From positions 6,896-70,895 of the forward strand of contig JAIPMN010000123.1 of assembly GCA_020650975.1 (NCBI GenBank): DNA of 64,000 nt, given 5' to 3'. Below the pieces are notes generated by a model that saw only the letters and a list, made by a program, of their open reading frames with translations, had not been told where the DNA came from and did not search any database. Position numbers and translations under genes: made by a program. Source of the stretch: Apostichopus californicus (lineage: Eukaryota > Echinodermata > Holothuroidea > Aspidochirotida > Stichopodidae). How positions within the stretch are numbered: the first letter of the stretch is position 1; each line of letters begins with the position of its first letter. Shown here in pieces: positions 1-10,976 of the stretch.

Positions 1-1205
1 CCCCCCCCCCCCAAAAAAAAAAAAAAAAAACTTTTTCACCAGTGTTTAGTTAAACATCACCACCAAAAACACCCACTTAAAACACTCAAACATGCAAAAA
101 TGTACATTTCTGAAAATAGTGACCAAGGTATTACTTGCAGTAACAAAAGCATTGAAGTTGTGTTTACGGAGTGTGGTCTGTTCCACCAATTTGTCAAATA
201 TGTAAACAACAAACTAGTGACTACAATCAACTACCCGGTGTAAGTACCTCAACATTGTGAGTGGGTAAGACAAGACTACCAAACATTCAATCAGAACACA
301 AAATATAATCCCAAGGTTTTTCGTGAGAACTTTGGATGTAGAAGGTATAAGATATTAAAATTGTAATATTAATTTTATATGGAATATGGCATTGTGCGAT
401 AACCAGTGATGTCAGAAATGAACTACACCAACAAAACTTTTTAACTTTTGTTTTCTTTTTAATGTTCTTGTTATGTGCAGTGAATTCAGAGCTACAACTG
501 CTCATATCACAGGTAATCAAGTAATTTTGTATGCGACCAAAGATAAATACAGGTCATCAGCAGAAAACAGTCCATTGTACGACCAAAAGTCTTGACAAGT
601 ATCAAAGACTAGCTCACAACAGTCTTGTTGAGTTGGTTTTCTTCATGAAGCATTGTGTTATCTTGCTTATGATACAACATGAATGGATATTTTATGACAA
701 ACACAATTCTTTACTCATTGCTAAGCTGGGCGGTGATCCTTGGACCTTAAAACATTTCACAGAATAAAATTCAATTCATTTGAAGAAAAGGTTCAAGACC
801 ATCACTGGACCTACGGTATGGTATGGTGTACTTCATTCACAGTTTTGAGAACAATGTTCCACAAGGAAAATTCACTTTGTAACATCACTTGTACTGTGCT
901 ATTATTCATTGCACTGAAACATAAACTTGATCATGTAGTTTATATGAACATTACTTAATGAATGGGGTCTGTTTCTTCTTTAGATCCACATTGACTTCAA
1001 TACAATCAACAGGCAAGGCCTCTCTCAATGAGTTTGTGCAAAAATCTTTTCAAACTGAAATATTGAAAATTTGAAACATGCCTTTCCCTTAACCTTTCTA
1101 CTTTTTAAGAAATTAACCATACTAAAAAGTGACAACAAAATCCACTTTTGTCCTCAAATAAAAGTAAATGTTCCCAACGAATGACATTGAGGGACTCTCA
1201 TCACC
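1..1205. other. Flank downstream of SPCS3, no gene seen
   Basis: Opens with a C run followed by an A run (1-30). The rest is AT-rich with only short chance reading frames. The SPCS3 3' UTR must lie in its right-hand part. I did not find a polyadenylation signal that I would assign with confidence. Confidence 0.6.
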
Positions 1206-1326
1206 CTACTGGCTGTACTTGTTGGGAAATGACACAATGGTACTTCCCGACCCACCGATTCGTGGCAAGAGGCCTGCATTTGGTATAACATTCCATGATA
1301 GTGTCAATGTCACATTTTCATTCCCC
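1206..1326 (-). CDS. SPCS3: SPCS3 terminal coding exon
   Basis: Completes K135 and encodes residues 136-174, ending KYSQ before a TAG stop at 1206-1208. It holds the NVT sequon and the NAGLLP motif. The acceptor is gacag. An apparent plus-strand reading frame over the same bases is a shadow. Confidence 0.95.
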
Positions 1327-4300
1327 CTGTCAATAAAAGAAGAAGAAGAATAATTAATACGGTTTGACTGCTGAAGGAAGATAAATGCTTATCCCAACTT
1401 ATGGTTACTGCACTCTTAGCAAAAATTGGAGAGCTTTAAAAGACATCACTCCCAGTATCAACCTTCCTCTATGTGCCAACACATAGAGGAAGATAAAAGT
1501 TTTACATCTAACCAATCAAAACCTGTGGTAGTTAATATGTTATTATCCTTGACTCATGGATGTGTACATCGAATGCTGTACACTGTATCTTTAACAATCA
1601 TTCCATGTCACTTAACCGGTGGAAATCACAGGAAAATTGGTGGGACGGATTAATTTACTATGGCACACCAGATTCTTAGCACCAATAACAAACGACAAGA
1701 TCCACCGTAATAGGTCCCATCTTACATCAGGTTTGTTTGGTTGGTAGAAACTATTTACAAGAGTAACTTACACTCCATCTTATTGCTAAATATGATAGAC
1801 ACTATCAAAAAGTTTTAAGTTTTTCTGGTCACTCCAAATTCACACTACATGCACCCATCAGCTGCCTTACTTGGGAAGTAAGCTGAGATGAACCAAATAA
1901 TTGGGGGATCAAAACTCAAATAGGCACTTTAAAAGTGGGGTTCTCTACCCCCTGTTCCTATAAATCTTTATTAACATGAGATTTACATCAGCCCTTCTGA
2001 CCTAATAGTAATCTAAATTGTGCACACATAGTGGACTCAATGCAAAAACAAGAGGGAAGATGAGACTGAAAGCAATAGTTCAGATGAAAATTAATCTTTA
2101 GCCTGCAATAGAAGAAATTAATGTAAGTATAATGCTGGTCATATTTTCATGCAATTCCTATCTTTTTTTGTGCTTTTGAAGTTAATACAATAAAGCTAGC
2201 AGAGATGTTTAGTCTTTCTTTCTCACGTTACTGTTTGACTTTTGGATTCAGGACGGCTCCAACTTTCACTGAAGTAGTGCACAGGCTGTGAAGTGCATAC
2301 AGTATCAATGAATATGAAAGTCTTCACATTGTATAGTAGAAATTTGAATTCAATTGTTAAAGGAAACTAAACAGTTTTTGTAGTTACTAATCCATTTCAG
2401 GTATAAAATATTTAAACTTATCTCGGCACAGAAGATCTGTATGAAAAATTCACCAGGATGCTTTACGCGAAATATGTCTATAATCTAATAGGTTAAAGAC
2501 ATGTTTATCATATCAAAAATGACTTCACCTCCGAACAATGCTTTCAAATGGAAGCTGTATCATATCCAACCAAATTCATATCTACTGCCGAAGACCCTAC
2601 CAGTCTGTTCACCATTAGTACATACAGTAACGTTGTCTTCAGCAATGATGGGACATTTTACTTACTTTAAGAAATTTCCATCATCATAGAAAGGGTACTT
2701 GATTTTTATTGTCTTCAGATGAAGGTTAGATTTAGCTCCACGAGGAATTATTTTATCCCACAAAACAACCTGGTTCAATCTCTGAAAAGGAAAGATACAA
2801 ATAAGTAGTATAAGTAAAGTATTCTTGAATAGATGACACCTAACCATCTAGCTTTCAAAAGTGACAGATCTAGCTCCAAGCACCTTGATTTAGTCTAATT
2901 TTTTCATGTATGAGTACATTTTTAATCAAGCACTAGAGTTGGACGAACACAATTATATGAAAGTGCAGGACTTGTAACCCTGAGGACATATTTACAAAAA
3001 CGTTTTTATTATTAATATTATTTTCCAAACATATTTACAGTCTCAAATTTGGAAAAACAATACTGATAACAATATAAACAATTCCGGTTTTAGAATAGAC
3101 AGCATCATCCATATCCTCCAACAGGGCAACAGTAATATGTTAAAATAAACAACATTACTTAAAAAGATTGTTCTTGTGACTCACATTTGCCTTAGTTTTG
3201 TATTCTGCAGTTAAGTAAAGAAACAGCTGTTTCACATTCCAGTTGAAAATAGGTTCCAAATCTGTTTTGAGGCTAAGAGCAAAGTATCCTCTGTCAGATC
3301 TCTCCCCATAAGGTGTAAACAAACTCTTCCTGTAAATGAAATATAATAAAATTCAAGCTACTATGAGGGATCATTCATGCACAGTTGTTAACTTTTAAAG
3401 CAGCTATCTCAACTTTGCCTGTAACGTTTCCAAGCCTACCAAGTATTACTCAAAGTATCATTACGAAGTAGCACAATAAATTCAATAATACAACGAAATT
3501 TATATAAATATATATTAGGGTGTAACCAAATGAAGGTTAATGAACAAGTGAAAAAAATGAATTTGGATCTATATTCCAACCATTCCGACTTGGGAAGTTT
3601 TCTTAGTAGCATTAAGCACACATTAAATCAAATTGCAAAATAACAATCAACTTTTCCTCCGCTATTGAAATAGAAGGTGGTTAATCAAGCTAATAATCTA
3701 TATTGCTATGGGATTTTAGTACCAAACAGCTTAAAAGAAAATTGTCACAATGGACTTAAAAAGAGCTAATTTTAAAGAGTAAATCCAAACACTAGTAGAC
3801 CTACAGTCTGAAAATTGAAATTTTCCAGTTTTGTATATTAAACTAGAGCTCACTGATATCGCTTGTACAACCATGCCATCTGAATTGGTTTTTATGAAGT
3901 AATTAAGAATACACCGTTGGAAGTCAGTTACTTTTAAGCAACACTTTCATATATTTCATAAAGTTGAAGCAAAATAAGATAGGTTGACACTGTCTGTAAA
4001 TGACGGGGTATAAATTGAACTATATGCTTCCTGTACGCATTTAAGACAAAAGCAATGATGACTTCTAAAAGTTAACAACCGTTTCATTCCCGTTGTACTT
4101 AGCAATTAAGTTCCTTGAAAAGATGACAAAGATCTGTCCTAACAAATTAGACATTGCTACGTACGTTCTTGTTAATATTTTTTGCCAGCAGATAAAATGG
4201 TTCCATGTAAGTTAAGTTTGCTGCTGGGTTTTAATTATTATTAATTTTTTTTCCCTCTAAATTTCAAGCAGCAGCAGCATGAATGATGTATCCTCAGCCA

Positions 4301-5140
4301 AACAAATGTATGTCTGTATAAGTCTAAGAACATATGCCTCAGAAAAGTCCAGACTTTGCTGATAACTGCTGCTCAGCCTAACTTTGATAATTTTCTATGA
4401 CATTGCTGGATAAGGTAATTGGTCAAGAACAAACACAGGATTTCTAGTTTGTATCTGGTATATTTCCTCTGATGAATGCCTGTAATGGTTAGATTCAAAG
4501 ATTCAAATGGCAAACAAATATTTAACATTGTGAACCTATTGTGAAATTGTAAACATATTGTGAAACTATGTACATATTGTCTTACTTCCATTACAAATGT
4601 TATATTTTGTAATTAAAAACCTGTGTAAGGAAACTGCATTCAGCAATACAAAACATAACATGTCTGGTCAATATTATTAAAATTACATTTTTCATAAGCC
4701 AGAAAAGTATCTCCATGACTGATGTTCTTATTTATTGGCAAACAAATTGGGTGTGATTTCTCTGGGTTGAGTAGCCATCACACTTTGCTGTATGTGCAGA
4801 TACAACATTGTAATGTGCACACAAAAAATCTCACCTCTTCTAGTGACAATGCCGAGGCTAGAGCATTTGCATTCTTGAACCTAATGTTAAGCAATACTAT
4901 ATACATGACGTGTCCTAAGTATAGCCTATATTAGTCCAATATGCGACGATGTTCCGTATGGTAGACTAGGCCTAGAGCTGCAGAAAAAAAAACTTACACG
5001 ATGTGATCTGATGTTTCTACCTCTACATTTGCTGCGTTTGTATTGAACGATGTCGTAAGAAAGCAAGAAAATGTTAAAAAGGCTAGCACACTTAATGTGA
5101 AGGCAAATATCGTATTTGCCCTAGAAAGAACAGAATTCAT
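1206..5140 (-). CDS. SPCS3: Signal peptidase complex subunit 3 (SPC22/23), complete, 4 coding exons
   Basis: This is the non-catalytic, single-pass ER membrane subunit of the signal peptidase complex, which removes signal peptides in the ER lumen. The coding exons, in minus order, are 5140-4998, 3329-3185, 2781-2666 and 1326-1206, all with GT-AG borders and matching phases. Together they give 174 aa, against about 180 in vertebrates. The start MNSVLSRAN matches the family N-terminus. A membrane segment spans about residues 9-31. Family blocks follow in order: [12 protein letters not shown] (76-87), [10 protein letters not shown] (98-107), YDDGNFLKG (about 128-136) and [10 protein letters not shown] (139-148). 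The N139-V-T sequon sits where vertebrate SPCS3 is glycosylated. An in-frame ATG at 5197 would add 19 residues; I prefer 5140 because it fits the family. The neighbouring genes are unrelated in function. Confidence 0.95.
1327..2665 (-). other. SPCS3 intron 3
   Basis: Bounded by gtaagt (near 2665) and ttgacag (near 1327) on the minus strand. AT-rich single-copy-looking sequence; I see no gene or repeat structure in it. Confidence 0.85.
2666..2781 (-). CDS. SPCS3: SPCS3 coding exon 3
   Basis: Encodes residues 97-134 plus two bases of codon 135. It starts [11 protein letters not shown] and ends YDDGNFL(K), both strong family signatures. The acceptor is ttttcag and the donor gtaagt, phase 2. Confidence 0.96.
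3185..3329 (-). CDS. SPCS3: SPCS3 coding exon 2
   Basis: Encodes residues 48 (last base) to 96 of the lumenal domain, including GERSDRGYF and FNWNVKQLF. The acceptor is ttacag and the donor gtgagt, with phase 0 at the 3' end. The join to exon 1 reads [19 protein letters not shown]. This region is shorter than the vertebrate one, which accounts for most of the length difference. Confidence 0.95.
3330..4997 (-). other. SPCS3 intron 1
   Basis: Bounded by gtaagt and ttacag on the minus strand. AT-rich with no convincing coding exon. The vertebrate gene has one more exon than is visible here, but the frame across exons 1 and 2 is continuous, so none is needed. Confidence 0.85.
4998..5140 (-). CDS. 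SPCS3: SPCS3 coding exon 1
   Basis: Encodes residues 1-47 plus two bases of codon 48: the short cytosolic N-terminus and the membrane anchor ([17 protein letters not shown]). The donor is gtaagt after a phase 2 break. The start context has A at -3. Confidence 0.94.
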
Positions 5141-6784
5141 TTTGAGTATGATTTGTTCACGCCGGTTCAACAAATGTACAACTGGTAGGAGTTCCACGAA
5201 GATAAGCAGAGACTCACTAAACTAAAGTAAGCTCTCTATGTGCGGCTCAGATGATAAACAGAGCAGGTCGCAACGACGCCCTCTCTAAAGCAAGTTTCTA
5301 CTTACCAGAGCCGCATTGTTTCCACGTTATGGTTTTATCTCCAGAGGAACATTTTCTCCAGAGCAGACATTACATTTTACCTTACAAATGTTTCCGTATG
5401 ACATGGTCTCTTTTCCAAAACGGATGAACGTTACTATACTGTAATCGTTGTATGGTAACTACATGGACAGGACAAAAAGACGGGGTTGGCTGCACCTATT
5501 ACTTATGAGCCGTCAAAGTTGAGAGTTCTAGGAAACAGTATTTGTGATGAAAGCGGAAACAAACGGATTAAGCGAACTAATACTTCGTTTATTTTAAGGT
5601 TATCGGCAATATAGGTACGCAAAAATTGCTAAATGTCATCAAAGATCCATTCCAGGAGGTTATGACCCTCCAAATTTTTCCCAAACATTACACAACTAAA
5701 TATCACCGTGAAAACAATCCCTTGAGGTCAACAGTACATACTATATACAGCTTGAGCATGACTGACTGTTATCTAACTTTCCAGAATATTTGGTTCCAGT
5801 AATAATCAATTTTTACGTGCAAATTATAGGGACAGACGGTGTCTTCAAGGGTGAATGCAAGCTCATGGGATTAGGCTGCAGTAACTTGATAAAAAGATGT
5901 AAATTATGCTAATTTTGAATGACTCCTTTACATTTTGCCGAAATATTAAACCGAATCATCATAAAATTTGATTATGTTGTAAAAACTGATTTCATTTTTT
6001 GTCCAAAACAGGTCATAAGTCAGTCTAAAGAAACTTGAAGATGATAGAATGTGTATTAGTGGCTATCGCGCAAGTTTATAGCCAGGTTCATTTTAATGAA
6101 ATAACCATGCAGAAGCAATGGCACTCCGTGGAAAGGTTTATTGTGGGTTTGGTGATTCAAATAATTGGAATGATCTTATACTCAATAGTCTAAAGAGCAG
6201 ACTTCTGCATTACCATACATACATAGCAAATTACCAAGAAAGAAAGTGACGCCTCTGGTCGTGTTTGAGTTATTATTGTATCAAATGAAGCAAAATATGC
6301 CAAGCAGTTTACAAATAGATAACTGTTAGCGATTAATAAGTATAAATATGTTGGAAATTTTCTATCAAAATATGCTCATCAAAGTAATACAATGTACTTA
6401 AGCAAAATGCCATTTGGAAGCAAATTATCTTAGCGTTTTCTTTAATAACAATAGTTAGAAACTTTGTTTTCGCCTTTAATTTTATTACACGTTATGGTGC
6501 TTCAAATGAAGGACATTAAAGGGGGTGTAAGATGGATAGATGGGGTATGTTAAAATGGTTATAACCATTCAAAAGCCTGATAGTTCTGGAATATATTTGG
6601 ATTCAAATTTTGGACAGTCTTTGTGTTCATAAGTTTTTTATTGTGACATAAACTACGTAAGGCAATCTTCACTGAATGTTGCTTTGTGTCTTTGCACCAC
6701 CACACAACTTCTATCATTAAAGTGATAATATTGAAGATTCTGAGTCTAGTATCCCCTTGCCCAAGGACGCAACATAATAAGCCA

Positions 6785-6850
6785 TACAGGATTCAAACCT
6801 GTAATTTTGAATTGATTCCACCCCTTCACTACAAGGCTCTATTTGAACAC
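6785..6850 (-). repeat. tRNA-derived SINE remnant
   Basis: On the minus strand a box B-like GGTTTGAATCC lies at 6799-6789, preceded by a weak A-box-like AGAGCC. Only the head is recognisable. Identification is by box motifs alone. Confidence 0.4.
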
Positions 6851-7897
6851 TGCCCCACAAGTCCCCCCACCCCTTCCATCCAAACAATAATAATAAGGTA
6901 TCAATAATAACAAACCCATCCTGAGTAAAAATTGTAGCTAAAAGAATCACAGATAATTTCACCTTTTTTTTTTTTTAAGGAAATGTTAGTTGTATTAATG
7001 ACAATGGTTCTATATGATAACCATGGTAACTTTAGTAAAATACATTCTGAATTTAATAGTAAAACTTACAGCATATGAATATGGTTGAAAGAATTTGAGT
7101 AACTGAATTACAATAACAATGTGTTATGATTCATAACAATGCATAGCTTGCATACAACAATGCTAATTTCTTACGTATTGTAAGATAATTTGCAACTTAT
7201 GGATTCAAGCTGTACAATAACTCTATTCAAAATGTTGAGAAATGTAAGAACTATTAATTTAAAGCACTGATTTAATTAGTATAACAATTGCATACATATT
7301 ATGATGTTGTAATCTCTATTAATTAAGAATAATTTTATAACAAAATGATCAAACAAGTCACTTTTATTATTTTTGCTGTTCAAATGTGGCAGTTTGAGTC
7401 TTATATATTTATATTAGTAATGAAAGCACACAAAATGTCAAGGCACTTATATCTGATATTTGGAATTCACATTATGAACCTGAAATCTTAGTCTAACAAT
7501 GACATACTTTAAGAAAACACTATTTCAAAATTACTTGCCGTTTGGCTGGTGTGACTAAAATTGTAGTAGCCGATATGTACATAATTCACTTGTCACCAAT
7601 AATGTTACGTAAATTTGTAATATCACTTATTTCCAACTTCAGCTAGGCACGTATACATTCAACTACATAAACTAAATGCACGCTGGAAAATGATAATTCT
7701 GTGCAATACAAATTTACACTTCATATACTAAAAGAAAACAAGATAAAGTATGTCACAGGATTATTAATATGCTGGCTGCTCCTATGTTACCCCAAACATT
7801 CCTCAAAGAACATCAGCATGGACTTGTACCATTCATATGGCAACAAAGGTACAGTAGCGCGTCTTCTGTAACATTACTTTAGCTTTACTAGTCGATA

Positions 7898-7955
7898 GGC
7901 TTGGACTCGAACCTCACTGCACCTCTGTGCTGCAACTGGTGTTGCGACTGCCTAG
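7898..7955 (-). repeat. tRNA-derived SINE remnant
   Basis: The minus strand has box B-like GGTTCGAGTCC (7912-7902) with CCAGTTGCAGCAC upstream, which resembles the D-arm/box A of tRNA-type SINEs. Too degenerate to be a working tRNA gene. Confidence 0.45.
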
Positions 7956-9129
7956 TTTTTCATAAAACTTTTCTTGCCATCTTCAAAATCTAACACCAAA
8001 ATGAACTATTCCCCCCCCCCCCCTCACAGGTCTTTTAAGCAAGGAAAAGAAACGATACCCCTACAGTTATTAGTTTTTACTTAAGAAGTTTTACCAAATT
8101 CTAACACCTAATTTGAAATTTAAATACTTGTTATGTGAGCTGTTAACTCAAATAACATTCTCTTTGTCGGTTAAGTCTGTTAATCTGACAGGATTCAAAG
8201 TCAATACTATCAAACTTGAACATAAATCTATTGAATTGCTTCTTCCTCACCCCAAACCCCCCAATTTCCATTTTTTGTAAAAAAGAAAAATCTTTTATGA
8301 GTTGTCCAATTTTATAACCTTCAAAAATCTTCCAATAACTGACATCTTAAGAACTATCTAAGATATATAAAAATACATTTTATTGAATCAAGGAAATACA
8401 AAAATATTCTATAAATTATTCAATTATGAAAGATAAATTGCGTAAACATTCTCCACAGGTTACTGTCCTTATGTAGACGAGCATGATATCATGGTTTTTC
8501 TTCAAGGTTAAGTACTATAAACAATTGAATAAGAAAAAGTACAAAATAATAAGTTTTTTCTCTCTTTGGATTCGTATGGTTAATTTAATTAAAACCCTAC
8601 AATGCACTTCACCCAGCTCGACTAGACATGTTTCGTTTTGAACAATGAATGAAAAACTTGAACAAATATTTGATATAATTTGATTGAATTTTTTGGATAC
8701 ATGATTAATGATACGTAGGAAAAGTGTCTGCAAAACAAAATTCTTCAAGCTGAATTGAAATCAGTCACTACTCGCAACTTAATGTACATTTGGTAAAAAA
8801 CAAATGCTAGTTGGCCTTGATCAGTTTTGATCAAATTGCAGTTTTATTTGGAGCACTGCTATGCACATATTTGGTACAATTAGCAAACAAGCATGCACAG
8901 CTTCTTTGATGATAGCCAGTCATCTCAAAACAGATATTTTTTTTTCATCTTCTAGACGCAGTATTGCAAATCGCATGTAAGTTTTCTTTGGCATAGGCTA
9001 CAATAGGACTAACTCAATTTCAATCCTAGAGCAATTACAGTAATAGACGTTTTCTTTCTCTAAAGAATAAATTATAGCAGACTTGTTATGAGTCTGTGCT
9101 GTTTTTAACTTATATCTTAGCATAAGTAG

Positions 9130-9300
9130 CTGTACTCATATGCACCCTCGTGATTTGTACTCATATTTGTACTCCGGCAGTTTGATATCTAGTATGGATG
9201 TGCGTACAGTACAAGAATATGTACACATAGCTCTTAGATGATTGTACTCATATCTGTACTCGTATCAAGGTGAATTCTACTTGTACTCACACCTATGCTG
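9130..9300. repeat. Irregular TGTACTCATA-type array
   Basis: GTACTC followed by A or G recurs about six times with unequal spacing (near 9132, 9157, 9170, 9245, 9257 and 9282). It looks like a decayed short tandem array. Confidence 0.45.
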
Positions 9301-10185
9301 TTGTATTTGCACTACATATCTCCATTCCAATATTATAAGCAACATTTATTTCAACGAAACAAAAAAGGTATGATGTCATCGTCTAGTATGATGACCTATG
9401 ACATATGAGAACATAAACTAGATGCTTACATCACCCTTTAAGTACATCACCAATTACTATAAACGTACCTTTAAATATTAAAAATTATTTGTCTACCCAG
9501 TCATCAAGACAACAACATTTATCGTATATTCTTCTGTAAACATGTACTGTATGTGCTCATGTGGAAAACATAAATAAATAAAATAAAATCATTTGTCCAA
9601 TATACTTGTCCAATCTGTTAAGTGCTTAAATATATCCAATCATAATAATAATACTGTTGCTTAGAATGCTCAATAAATATGTTATAAATCAAAGTAAGAA
9701 TATATATACTCTGTATAGCACAGTGGAATCATGCAAATCGACTCTGTGGTTCCTCAAGAATTTCTATTTTCTGTTATACTAGCCAAACTTTGACTGATGC
9801 ACTAACAGAACCTTGTCATATTAAAACTGAACTAAACTTATTAATACTGCATAGTCATATGAGGTACAACTTTGTCACCTCTCTTAATGTTTAAATGTTC
9901 CCAAAAGTTTCAAGGTTTTCTCATAGCAGTGTTAGCTTCTCATTACTTCAAAATGATCCCAGTGACTACTCTTGTTTGAAATAAATTTTTATCTTAGCAT
10001 TTAATGTTATACCTTTGCACTGTTTATAAAATTCATCTGAAAAATGCCTGAAAGACAATTGTCGCTTTGTCACACCCAAAATTTAATTTTTTTTGGTTTT
10101 TTGCCAAAACTGTAACAACTTCATTTTATGTCTGCAAATTCACATTAAGAAGACTTTGCAACACTATGTTTTAGAAACAGACTTG

Positions 10186-10715
10186 AATAACTCTAACACA
10201 GTCATTTATATGACCTAAAAACAGCAAATACTCCAAGTTAAGCCTGTGAAAATGTGCTTTGAACCCATGTTAAAATGTTTCCTTCTTTGTGCCATGCTAA
10301 TGTACTACATTTTTTACATCCAAAGGTTCTTTCACAATTCAAGTTTACCCTGTAATATCTCTTCTATTTTTTACAGCTGATTAACATATAGATATATATA
10401 TATTCAACTGTTTTACACACCAAATGGTGTAAGCTTAAACCAAACTTCCCTTTTTGCTGACTTTAATAACTCTAACACAGTTATTTATATTTTCTAGAAA
10501 TAGCAAATACTCCAAGTTCAGCCTGGGAAAATGTGCTTTGAATTCATGCTAAAATTTTTCCTTTTTCGCTTCATGGTAATGTACTACATTTTTCACCTCC
10601 AAAGGTTCTATCACACTTCAAGTTTACCCTGTTTTTGATTAACATATAAATATACATTTTCAAGTGTTTTACACACCAAATGGTATAAGCTTAAACCAAA
10701 ATTCCCTTTTTTCAC
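10186..10715. repeat. Two-unit tandem duplication, period about 279 bp
   Basis: The block starting ATAACTCTAACACAG at 10187 recurs at 10466. Both copies share, in order, CAAATACTCCAAGTT, AATGTGCTTTGAA, AATGTACTACATTTTT, AAGTTTACCCTGT and TTTTACACACCAAATGGT. Scattered substitutions and small indels indicate an old duplication. It lies just beyond the 3' end of the MFS gene and could fall in its 3' UTR. Confidence 0.85.
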
Positions 10716-10793
10716 CTCTTAAAGCATCTCCTATAGTCGATGCCTATAATTTATAGATAGCTTTCATTGGAATACAAAATATGGTAAGGCATA

Positions 10794-10799
10794 TTTATT
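10794..10799 (-). terminator. AATAAA overlapping the MFS stop codon
   Basis: Minus-strand AATAAA at 10799-10794 contains the TAA stop of the transporter. If used, cleavage would leave a 3' UTR of only a few tens of bases. Use is not shown by the sequence alone. Confidence 0.4.
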
Positions 10800-10976
10800 G
10801 AATTCGATCATACTCTGTTTGACGAGATCTCCGTTTGACTAAGAAGTAGTCCAAAATGGCATAAATGATAAATAAAACGGTAGTTACAGAGCAAAGAATT
10901 CCACAGTAAACGAAAAGTGTTCTTGCACCTAGGTTGTTGTATATGTAGCCACCTCCAATAGTTCCAAGCCCAGCAC
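10795..10976 (-). CDS. MFSD6-like terminal exon C
   Basis: 182 bp; the acceptor is tttgaag. It completes the split Gly and encodes 59 residues to a TAA at 10797-10795. It holds the final GGG(Y)-containing helix and a basic cytosolic tail. The upstream continuation of this frame to 11172 is intronic. Confidence 0.92.

Larger units (their letters stand above)
5141..10794. other. Intergenic region between SPCS3 and the MFS gene
   Basis: No reading frame here resembles a known family. It holds two tRNA-SINE-like remnants (6789, 7902), an irregular TGTACTC-rich array (about 9130-9300) and a two-unit tandem duplication (10186-10715). The 5' UTR and promoter of SPCS3 should fall within about 5141-5400, where base composition is less AT-rich; no core promoter element could be fixed. 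Confidence 0.6.
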
